The notes under the pieces: model-generated | Databases searched by the model: none | What the model was told of the DNA's origin: nothing | Seen by the model: only the letters and a program-made list of their open reading frames with translations | Shown here: positions 42,973-50,842 of the stretch, in pieces | Numbering within the stretch: the first letter of the stretch is position 1 | How the letters are laid out: every line of letters starts with the position of its first letter | Origin: Bacillota bacterium | GTDB lineage: Bacteria > Bacillota > Clostridia > Lachnospirales > Lachnospiraceae | DNA: 64,000 bases | Direction of reading: 5' to 3' | Assembly: GCA_023392615.1 (NCBI GenBank) | Contig: JAEVYT010000017.1 | Span: 186,001-250,000 of the forward strand | Made by a program: the position numbers and the translations under genes

Positions 42973-45909
42973 ATGAAATGTGGAATTCCTTCCGCTTATG
43001 AATACGTATTTGAAGAAAAATTAGAAGATGTGAACGGAGTCGGTACCGTACTGGAGCATAAGAAAACCGGAGCTAGAATCGCTATTGTAGCAAATGATGA
43101 TAATAATAAGGTTTTTTCTATTGGTTTTCGTACCCCGCCGACCAATAGTACGGGTGTGGCGCATATTATTGAACATTCAGTATTATGCGGTTCGAAGAAT
43201 TTTCCTGCTAAGGATCCGTTCGTAGAGCTGGCAAAGGGCTCGTTGAATACCTTTTTGAATGCCATGACCTATCCGGACAAAACAGTATATCCTGTTGCAA
43301 GCATGAATGATCAGGACTTTAAAAACCTCATGCATGTTTATATGGATGCGGTATTGTATCCGAATATTTATCAAAGAAAAGAGATCTTCCAGCAAGAGGG
43401 ATGGCACTATGAGTTGGAGGATGAGCAGTCGGAATTAAAATATAATGGTGTTGTATACAATGAGATGAAGGGTGCTTTTTCTTCACCGGAATCTCAATTG
43501 TATCGACTGATACAAAATTCCCTATTCCCAGACACGGCATATGGGGTGGAATCCGGTGGTGATCCGGATCATATTCCGGAGCTTTCCTATGAGGAATTCA
43601 TAGATTTTCATAAAACCTACTATCACCCGTCCAATAGCTATATCTATTTGTACGGCGATATGGATTTTGAAGAAAGACTGGATTGGTTAGATAAGGAATA
43701 CTTAAATCAATATGACCGCCATCCGGTGGATTCGGAAGTGAAACTACAAAAAGGTTTTGATGCAATTCGAGAAGTGGAGACACATTATTCACTGAGTGAG
43801 AATGAATCCCTGAATGAGAATACGTATCTAAGCTTAAATGCTGTGGTCGGCAGTTCCTTGGATAAGGAACTAAGCCTTACATTCCAGATTCTTGATTACG
43901 TGTTATTGCAAGCACCCGGAGCACCGATTAAGCAGGCATTGCTGGATGCTGGTATCGGTAAGGATATTCTGGGTGGATATGAAGATGAGATTCTACAAAC
44001 CACATTTACAATTATAGCGAAGAATTCAGATGATGATAAAAAAAATCAGATGCTCGGATTAGTGAAGGATGTATTATCCAAACTGGTGGATGAGGGTATT
44101 GATGAGAAATCTCTACGTGCTGCAATCAATTTCTATGAATTTAAGTACCGAGAAGCTGATTATGGACAATTCCCGAAGGGTTTGCTCTATGGCCTTCGTG
44201 CGATGAGCGGATGGCTTCATGACGATAAAAAACCTTTCCTTCACCTGAAGGATTCCACAGGATATGCATTTTTAAAGGATAAGATTGGAACGGGATATTA
44301 TGAGAAGTGTATCAAAGAATATCTTCTCGACAATCCGCATAGCTCTTTGGTGATCTTAAAACCGAAGACCGGACTCGGTAATGAGAAGGAAGAGAAGCTC
44401 AAGGAGAAGCTGGCTTCCTATAAGGCAACTCTGACATCGGAAGAAATCCAGACAATCATAAAAGAAACAAAGAACTTAAGAGAGTACCAAGAGATTCCTT
44501 CTACTAAGGAAGAACTTGAGATGATTCCGCTTCTTACCCGTGAGGATATAGAGAAAAAAGTACGTCCTATCTTTAATGAGGAGTTAAATGTTGATGGTGT
44601 CAAAGTGATTCGTCACAATATTTACACTAATAAAATTGCTTATCTGAGACTGTTATTCAATGTGAAGGAGGTTCCGAAGGAGCTACTTCCGTATGCATCC
44701 CTCCTATCCTTTGTTCTTGGATATGTGGATACAAATAATCATAGTTATTTAGATTTGTCCAATGAAGTAAATATTCATACCGGTGGAATATCTACGAATG
44801 TTATTAGTTTTTCTGTGAAGGGCAGCTCTGAGAATTTTCATCCGGTATTCGAGTTTACAACCAAGGTACTGTATGATAAGTTAACAGAAGCGTTTCGATT
44901 GATAGAAGAGATGCTACACCAGACAAAGCTAGAGGATACGAAGCGTTTGAAGGAAATCGTAGATGAAATAAAATCAAAGCTTCAGATGCATTTTAATTCA
45001 GCAGGTCATTCCGTGGCTGTGGATCGCGCAATGTCCTATTATTCCGTACATGGATTATTCAAGGAGACCACAACAGGAATTACATTTTATAAATTCATGG
45101 AAGAACTAGCAGATAATTTTGCTTCTAAAGCAGAAGATACAATTAAAAAACTAAAAGAATTGATGCAGATGATATTTACGAAGAGTAATCTGATGATTAG
45201 TATCACTGCGGATGATGAAGGATACAAGCGTTTTGAGGATAAACTACCGGAATTTACTGATAAGCTGATTTTAAAAGCGGATAGTAAACTATACGAGAGT
45301 TATGATACTTCATCTTTACAACCGGTTTGTTTCAATGAAGGATTCAAGACTGCAATGCAGGTTCAGTATGTTGCAAGAGCAGGTAATTTCTTGAAAGCGG
45401 GATTAAAATACACCGGAGCACTAAAGGTACTAAAGACAATCTTAAGCTATGACTACCTCTGGAATAATGTACGAGTTAAGGGTGGCGCATATGGCTGTAT
45501 GTGTGGCTTTTCCGGTGTGGATGGGGATGCGTATTTTACCTCCTATCGTGATCCGAATCTAAGAGATACCAATAATATCTATGAGAAGGCTCCAGAGTAT
45601 GTGAAGAATTTCACGGCAGATGAGAGGGATATCACCAAATATATTATCGGAACCTTTAGTACAATGGATACACCACTAACCCCCCAATCACAGGGAAAAC
45701 GTTCTCTGAGTATGTATATTGCGGGATTAACTGTTGAGGATTTACAAAAGGAGCGAGATGAAGTTCTTAATGTAACGATCGAGGATATCCGGGCGTTGCA
45801 TGCTGTTATTCAGGCATTCCTTGATGCTGGGAATATCTGTGTAATTGGTAATGAAAGCAGAATCACAGAGAATAAGGATATGTTCAAGGAGATAAAGAGC
45901 TTAATATAA
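42973..45909 (+). CDS. M16C-family zinc metalloprotease (presequence-protease-like)
   Basis: The start ATG at 42973 follows GGAGGT; the frame is open upstream to 42943. The 978-residue product has the inverted zinc motif HxxEH in VAHIIEHSVLCGSKNFPAKD, with the downstream Glu expected in NGVVYNEMKGAFSSPES. Two M16 halves are joined by a helical linker (about residues 480-540), as in PreP/falcilysin. The enzyme would close around and degrade peptides, probably in the cytoplasm because no signal peptide is seen. It stands before era with a 260-base gap. Confidence 0.94.
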   Translation: MKCGIPSAYEYVFEEKLEDVNGVGTVLEHKKTGARIAIVANDDNNKVFSIGFRTPPTNSTGVAHIIEHSVLCGSKNFPAKDPFVELAKGSLNTFLNAMTYPDKTVYPVASMNDQDFKNLMHVYMDAVLYPNIYQRKEIFQQEGWHYELEDEQSELKYNGVVYNEMKGAFSSPESQLYRLIQNSLFPDTAYGVESGGDPDHIPELSYEEFIDFHKTYYHPSNSYIYLYGDMDFEERLDWLDKEYLNQYDRHPVDSEVKLQKGFDAIREVETHYSLSENESLNENTYLSLNAVVGSSLDKELSLTFQILDYVLLQAPGAPIKQALLDAGIGKDILGGYEDEILQTTFTIIAKNSDDDKKNQMLGLVKDVLSKLVDEGIDEKSLRAAINFYEFKYREADYGQFPKGLLYGLRAMSGWLHDDKKPFLHLKDSTGYAFLKDKIGTGYYEKCIKEYLLDNPHSSLVILKPKTGLGNEKEEKLKEKLASYKATLTSEEIQTIIKETKNLREYQEIPSTKEELEMIPLLTREDIEKKVRPIFNEELNVDGVKVIRHNIYTNKIAYLRLLFNVKEVPKELLPYASLLSFVLGYVDTNNHSYLDLSNEVNIHTGGISTNVISFSVKGSSENFHPVFEFTTKVLYDKLTEAFRLIEEMLHQTKLEDTKRLKEIVDEIKSKLQMHFNSAGHSVAVDRAMSYYSVHGLFKETTTGITFYKFMEELADNFASKAEDTIKKLKELMQMIFTKSNLMISITADDEGYKRFEDKLPEFTDKLILKADSKLYESYDTSSLQPVCFNEGFKTAMQVQYVARAGNFLKAGLKYTGALKVLKTILSYDYLWNNVRVKGGAYGCMCGFSGVDGDAYFTSYRDPNLRDTNNIYEKAPEYVKNFTADERDITKYIIGTFSTMDTPLTPQSQGKRSLSMYIAGLTVEDLQKERDEVLNVTIEDIRALHAVIQAFLDAGNICVIGNESRITENKDMFKEIKSLI

Positions 45910-46170
45910 TCGTCAGAGTGATAGAATACAAATGATAATATGATATTAATATGAATCTATAAAATAAGTAAATTTATGCATTGGGTGATCTTATGCATTA
46001 GGTAAATTTATGCAAAAGATAAACTAAACAAACATCTACAAAACATCTACAAAAGATAAATATATAGAATAAACTAGAGTATTGAGTTATAATGTTTTCT
46101 CCAAAGGATAAATAAAGATTTGCTAGAGAAGATATCGATAGAAGGAAAGTTTGAGAGGATAAGAAAAAGA

Positions 46171-47088
46171 ATGAAGGATACAAAGTATAAGTCAGGGTTT
46201 GTCACATTAATAGGAAGACCGAATGTAGGAAAATCAACTCTGATGAATCAGTTAATCGGACAGAAGATAGCGATTACCTCCGATAAACCACAAACAACGA
46301 GAAATCGTATCCAAACCGTATATACGGATGAACGAGGACAGATTATATTCCTGGACACACCCGGAATTCATAAGGCAAAGAATAAATTAGGCGAATATAT
46401 GGTGAATATTGCGGAGCGGACCATGAGTGGTGTAGATCTTGTTCTGTGGTTGGTAGAGCCATCAACCTTTATCGGTGCCGGTGAGCAACATATCGCTGAG
46501 CAATTGAACAACATGAAAACACCGGTTATTCTTGTGATTAATAAAATCGATACTGTGAAAAAAGAAGAAATTCTTGCTTTCATAGCAGCCTATAAAGATA
46601 AAGTCAACTTTGCGGAGATTGTTCCGGTATCTGCTCTCAAGGGAGAGAACACGAAGACTTTATTAGAAGTGATTTATAAATATATGCCGGAAGGTCCGAT
46701 GTATTATGATGAGGATACAGTTACCGATCAGCCAGAACGACAGATTGTGGCGGAGTTGGTAAGAGAGAAAGCACTTCGATTGTTGGATGATGAGATTCCT
46801 CACGGAATTGCCGTTAGTATTGAACGAATGAAGGAAAGACCTAGCAATGGCTCTAGTCAGGGAATGATAGATATCGATGCTACCATCGTATGCGAGCGAG
46901 ATTCTCATAAGGGTATTATAATTGGAAAGAGCGGTAGCAAGCTGAAACTTATCGGTACGCAGGCGCGTAAAGAAATCGAAAATCTATTGGATTGTAAAGT
47001 GAATCTCCAACTTTGGGTCAAAGTGAAGAAGGACTGGAGAGACAGCGACTTCCTTATGAAGAATTTTGGTTATAATCGGGATGAATAA
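46171..47088 (+). CDS. era: GTPase Era
   Basis: ATG 46171 gives a 305-residue protein with the usual Era start (KSGFVTLIGRPNVGKSTLMN); the frame is open to TTG 46120, which would add 17 atypical residues. G1 is GRPNVGKST, G2 includes TTRNRI, G3 is DTPGIHKAKNKLG, and G4 is NKID. The C-terminal KH domain (GIIIGKSGSKLKLIGTQARKEIE) binds the 3' end of 16S rRNA. Era helps mature the 30S subunit. It opens the era-yqzL-recO group common in Firmicutes. Confidence 0.96.
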   Translation: MKDTKYKSGFVTLIGRPNVGKSTLMNQLIGQKIAITSDKPQTTRNRIQTVYTDERGQIIFLDTPGIHKAKNKLGEYMVNIAERTMSGVDLVLWLVEPSTFIGAGEQHIAEQLNNMKTPVILVINKIDTVKKEEILAFIAAYKDKVNFAEIVPVSALKGENTKTLLEVIYKYMPEGPMYYDEDTVTDQPERQIVAELVREKALRLLDDEIPHGIAVSIERMKERPSNGSSQGMIDIDATIVCERDSHKGIIIGKSGSKLKLIGTQARKEIENLLDCKVNLQLWVKVKKDWRDSDFLMKNFGYNRDE

Positions 47089-47204
47089 CAAAATTTTTAA
47101 ATGGTAGCTTCTGACTAGTTTAACAAGTCACAAAATGGGAAACCTAATACTATAACAAATGATGTTATAACAAAAACATAAGTCATAAGTTAGGGGGCTC
47201 ATTT

Positions 47205-47420
47205 ATGAAGAATTATGATTACTGGAATAGCTTTGCTAGAACAGGAAATATTAATGATTACTTAAATTATATTGCTTGTACGCAGGAAGAATTCGGTGAA
47301 GAAACAATACAACCAAGAGATGTTTCCAAGAAGAGCGTTGGAAAGAATAAAGAAGGTGGATTGATTGCCGGTATCAACAATAGTGACGGGAATGGTTCTA
47401 TCAGCCATGCCAGTTGGTGA
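47205..47420 (+). CDS. YqzL-like small protein
   Basis: A 71-residue protein starting MKNYDYWNSFARTGNINDYL. The pattern W-x-x-F-x-x-T-G-x-I/V-x-x-Y-L and the location between era and recO match the small YqzL protein of Firmicutes, though this copy is longer, with a Gly/Lys/Asn-rich tail. TTAGGGGGCTC precedes the ATG. Its last 56 bases overlap the start of recO in another frame, suggesting coupled translation. No function is known. Confidence 0.72.
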   Translation: MKNYDYWNSFARTGNINDYLNYIACTQEEFGEETIQPRDVSKKSVGKNKEGGLIAGINNSDGNGSISHASW

Positions 47421-48132
47421 TTATGACAAACGGCTTGTAATATTAACAAAAGAGTTCGGAAAAATATCCGCATTTGCCAAAGGCGCCCGTAGACCAAACA
47501 GCGCCTTTTTGGCATGCAGTCAACCTTTTTCCTTTGGTAAATTCACCTTATACGGAGGGAGAACTTCCTATAATGTTATGTCGGCGGAGATATCCAATTA
47601 CTTTGGTGAGTTAAGAGAGGATTTTGATCGTCTCTGCTATGGGTTTTATTTTTGTGAATTTGCAGATTATCTGACGAAGGAAAATAATGATGAGACTAAT
47701 ATATTAAAGCTTCTGTATCAAACGCTAAGAGCCTTGACGAAGGAGAGTCTTAATGTAGAGTTGATTCGTGCAATATTTGAATTAAAAATCATGGCGCTAA
47801 ACGGTGAAGCACCTTATGTATTTGGTTGTGTAAAATGTGAGAAAGGCCATGCCGATGCATTGAGCAGTAATAATATACAATACTATTACTTCAGTGTTGG
47901 AGGCGGAGGAATACTATGTGATACCTGCAAGGTCTTTGATAAGAACGTAATTCGTATCCAAACATCAACACTATACACAATGCAATACATAATATCTTCA
48001 GAGATTGAAAAACTATATACATTTAGAGTATCCGAGGAGGTTTTGGGTGAACTTTCGCATTGTATGAAGAATTATTTGAAGTGTTATGTTGAGCGTGAAT
48101 TCAAATCCTTGGATATGATTATGGGTAGATAA
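47365..48132 (+). CDS. recO: DNA repair protein RecO
   Basis: A 255-residue protein with an N-terminal OB-fold (VTGMVLSAMPVGDYDKRLVI, ISAFAKGARRPNS) and a C-terminal helical domain that includes a four-Cys zinc site (FGCVKCEKGH and GGILCDTCK). RecO loads RecA and anneals single strands in the RecFOR pathway. The start TTG at 47365 fits the usual family start and follows AGAAGGTGGA; it lies inside the YqzL-like gene. Confidence 0.93.
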   Translation: MPVSTIVTGMVLSAMPVGDYDKRLVILTKEFGKISAFAKGARRPNSAFLACSQPFSFGKFTLYGGRTSYNVMSAEISNYFGELREDFDRLCYGFYFCEFADYLTKENNDETNILKLLYQTLRALTKESLNVELIRAIFELKIMALNGEAPYVFGCVKCEKGHADALSSNNIQYYYFSVGGGGILCDTCKVFDKNVIRIQTSTLYTMQYIISSEIEKLYTFRVSEEVLGELSHCMKNYLKCYVEREFKSLDMIMGR

Positions 48133-48208
48133 ATTTATAAATTATGGTTGAAATTCTTGCATATAAAGGTTAAAATGGTAGGAGCCGAATTGTAATTTTG
48201 AGGGTAAC

Positions 48209-48237
48209 TTTACACATTTTATATGATTCGGTATTAA
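48209..48237 (+). promoter_or_regulatory. Candidate promoter of the 48295 lipoprotein gene
   Basis: TTTACA at 48209-48214 and TATTAA at 48232-48237 with a 17-base spacer, 58 bases before the start. Confidence 0.45.
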
Positions 48238-48294
48238 ATATCTAATATATGTTGTTGTCTCACAAGATGATTCATCAACAGAACGGAGGATTTT

Positions 48295-48906
48295 ATGAAA
48301 AGAATTACTTATATTGTGATAATTTTTTTGCTAATCCTTGGAGCAACCGGGTGTGCAAAAAAAACAAAATATATTAATGCAAATGATGTTACAGAAAGCA
48401 CACTATTAGCAAGAGCAAACGGTAGCTTACAGGTTGCATCAGTGGAGAATTTCGATAAGCAGTATTATGATTTAAATGAATTAAATGATTTTATCGGCAA
48501 GGAAGTAGATGCTTATAACGACAAAGCTAAGGCTGAGAACATTAAGGTCGATAAGATTGATGAGAAGGAAATTGATGGCAAGAAGTGCGTAGTGATGTTA
48601 CTGTCTTATGCCGGAATGAAGGATTATTCTAATTTCAACAGCGTATTAGCTGCATATTTTCATGGAGGAACGAAGGATGTATCTTTTGAGCTTCCGGACA
48701 AGTTGGTAAGTGCTGGCAAGGGCGAGTCTAAACCGACTGCTGATATAATTAATAACTCAGATTACAGGGTGTTAGTTGTGAATGAGCCCATTCACATTGT
48801 TGTTAGCGGCAAAGTGAAATTCTACTCTGAGAACGCGAAGAAAATAGATGGAAATGAAGTAAAAAGTGCTGCGGAAGGCATGACAGTAGTAGTGTTTAAG
48901 CCTTAA
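48295..48906 (+). CDS. Lipoprotein of unknown function
   Basis: A 203-residue protein with a signal peptide ending in the lipobox GATGC (Cys21). The mature part is a mixed alpha/beta domain with KYINANDVTESTLLARANGS near the start; no family was recognised. ACGGAGGATTTT precedes the ATG. It stands between recO and glycyl-tRNA synthetase, where it appears to be an insertion into an otherwise housekeeping group. Confidence 0.78.
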   Translation: MKRITYIVIIFLLILGATGCAKKTKYINANDVTESTLLARANGSLQVASVENFDKQYYDLNELNDFIGKEVDAYNDKAKAENIKVDKIDEKEIDGKKCVVMLLSYAGMKDYSNFNSVLAAYFHGGTKDVSFELPDKLVSAGKGESKPTADIINNSDYRVLVVNEPIHIVVSGKVKFYSENAKKIDGNEVKSAAEGMTVVVFKP

Positions 48907-48972
48907 TAAAGGCTATTCGGAGCAATTATAATCATTAACATTAAAATAATACAGATAATGAGGTTGATTTAC

Positions 48973-50361
48973 ATGGAAAAGACAATGGAGAAAATTGTAG
49001 CATTAGCAAAGGCAAGAGGCTTTGTATATCCGGGATCTGAGATTTACGGTGGTCTTGCAAATACATGGGATTACGGTAATCTTGGTGTAGAATTAAAGAA
49101 TAATGTAAAAAAAGCATGGTGGGCTAAATTCATTCAGGAAAACCCTTATAACGTAGGTGTTGACTGTGCAATATTGATGAATCCACAAACTTGGGTTGCA
49201 TCCGGACATTTGGGCGGTTTCTCCGATCCTCTGATGGATTGTAAAGAATGTCATGAGCGTTTTCGTGCGGACAAAATTATCGAAGACTATAATATGGAAA
49301 AAGGCATCGCAGTAGAAGGCAGTGTTGACGCTTGGTCCCATGATGACATGAAAAAATACATTGATGAACATAATATTCCATGTCCAACCTGTGGTAAGCA
49401 TAATTTTACTGATATTCGTCAGTTTAATTTGATGTTCAAAACATTCCAAGGTGTAACAGAGGATGCAAAGAACGTTGTTTATTTAAGACCGGAGACAGCA
49501 CAGGGTATCTTCGTTAATTTTAAGAATGTTCAGAGAACATCTCGTAAAAAGATTCCATTTGGTATTGGCCAGATTGGTAAGTCCTTCCGTAATGAAATTA
49601 CACCGGGTAACTTCACATTTCGTACCAGAGAATTCGAGCAGATGGAATTAGAATTCTTCTGTGAGCCGGATACAGATCTTGAATGGTTTGGTTACTGGAG
49701 ACAATTCTGCATTGATTGGTTAAAGAACCTTGGCTTGAAGGATGAAGAGATGAGAGTTCGTGACCATGAAGCAGAAGAACTTTCTTTCTATAGTAAAGCA
49801 ACCACAGATATCGAGTTTTTATTTCCATTTGGTTGGGGTGAGCTTTGGGGTATAGCAGATCGTACCAATTATGACTTGACTCAGCATCAGGATGTATCCA
49901 AGGAAGATATGAGCTACTTTGATGATGAGAAAAAGGAAAGATATATTCCATACGTTATTGAACCTTCCCTCGGTGCTGATCGTGTTACCTTAGCATTCTT
50001 ATGTGCAGCGTATGATGAAGAGGAGATTGCAGAAGGTGATGTTCGTACCGTACTTCATTTCCATCCGGCGATCGCACCGGTTAAGATTGGAGTTCTTCCT
50101 TTATCAAAGAAATTGACTGATCCTGCAGAGAAGATATTCTTTGACTTATGCAAGACCTATAACTGTGAATTTGATGATAGAGGCAATATCGGTAAGAGAT
50201 ACCGTAGACAGGATGAGATTGGTACTCCATTCTGTATCACCTATGATTTTGATTCTGAAACTGACGGTGCAGTAACCGTTCGTGATAGAGATACCATGCA
50301 ACAGGAAAGAGTTAAGATTGAAGATCTTAAGTCATATTTTGAGAATAAGTTTAAATTTTAG
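48973..50361 (+). CDS. glyS: Glycyl-tRNA synthetase (single-chain, alpha2 type)
   Basis: ATG 48973 gives 462 residues, matching the homodimeric archaeal/eukaryotic-type enzyme rather than the alpha2-beta2 GlyQ/GlyS type. It has the N-terminal block ALAKARGFVYPGSEIYGGLA, a four-Cys insert (CKECHERF and CPTCGKHN), class II motif 2 (GKSFRNEITPGNFTFRTREF), motif 3 (YVIEPSLGADRVTLAFLCAA) and a C-terminal anticodon-binding domain (KIGVLPLSKKL). It charges tRNA-Gly. Confidence 0.96.
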   Translation: MEKTMEKIVALAKARGFVYPGSEIYGGLANTWDYGNLGVELKNNVKKAWWAKFIQENPYNVGVDCAILMNPQTWVASGHLGGFSDPLMDCKECHERFRADKIIEDYNMEKGIAVEGSVDAWSHDDMKKYIDEHNIPCPTCGKHNFTDIRQFNLMFKTFQGVTEDAKNVVYLRPETAQGIFVNFKNVQRTSRKKIPFGIGQIGKSFRNEITPGNFTFRTREFEQMELEFFCEPDTDLEWFGYWRQFCIDWLKNLGLKDEEMRVRDHEAEELSFYSKATTDIEFLFPFGWGELWGIADRTNYDLTQHQDVSKEDMSYFDDEKKERYIPYVIEPSLGADRVTLAFLCAAYDEEEIAEGDVRTVLHFHPAIAPVKIGVLPLSKKLTDPAEKIFFDLCKTYNCEFDDRGNIGKRYRRQDEIGTPFCITYDFDSETDGAVTVRDRDTMQQERVKIEDLKSYFENKFKF

Positions 50362-50401
50362 AAAAAAAGACTTTCCTAACCATATCAAATTATGGTACAA
50401 T

Positions 50402-50485
50402 AAGCGCAGCGTGTAAACCGTGATCATCAGTCACCGGTTCATTCGCGTGGGATAAACTCTAATCTAGGGTGTATCCGGTTAAAGT
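50402..50485 (+). ncRNA. Candidate structured leader RNA upstream of ppdK
   Basis: Adjacent stems can be drawn: ACCGTGA with TCAC(C)GGT around 50417-50438, and GGATA(AA)CTCTA-ATC-TAGGG(TG)TATCC around 50451-50479. Base composition is well above the flanks. It lies just after a -10-like TACAAT. It does not match any riboswitch consensus known to me; it may be a new leader element or a small RNA. Confidence 0.35.
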
Positions 50486-50535
50486 TTCACAAAATTGAGT
50501 TGTAATATGTTATATGCTATTATCCTATGGGTGAT

Positions 50536-50590
50536 AAAAGTATTACGCAAACACAATGAAGTATTTGCGTTGTGTTTTCATAGTACTTTT
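50536..50590 (+). promoter_or_regulatory. Long imperfect hairpin in the ppdK leader
   Basis: AAAAGTATTACGCAAACACAA pairs with TTGTGTTTTCATAGTACTTTT with three mismatches, around a 13-base loop. GCCACC follows instead of a T-tract, so it is more likely a leader structure than a terminator. Confidence 0.5.
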
Positions 50591-50842
50591 GCCACCTATT
50601 TGATGGTTAGGGTATCTAAGATACTTTAATGAGAATTGTGTCAGAATATGCAGTTGATTATTGAAAAGAATATTGCTTTACAGGCAGGCTTGTGATAACA
50701 GTATTTGGTATCGGAATAACAACATCATTATGATTAACACATTAATCCGGACATAATATTTTCAAAGTATTTTAGACATCCTAATCAGTGATAATGCTAT
50801 AACAAATTATAATATATAATTATTTTAGGAGGGCACTTACAA

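Larger units (their letters stand above)
50362..50842. other. Structured leader region before ppdK
   Basis: 481 bases. A TACAAT box at 50394-50399 is followed by a GC-rich segment (50402-50485) able to form several short hairpins, and then by a 21-bp imperfect hairpin (50536-50590). The last 180 bases before ppdK are AT-rich. No known riboswitch or T-box was recognised. Confidence 0.5.

Noticed and set aside
50362..50842. A T-box or other known riboswitch before ppdK or after glyS
   Set aside because: No T-box antiterminator core (GGGUGGUACC-like) and no consensus of the purine, THF, c-di-GMP or ZTP classes could be found.
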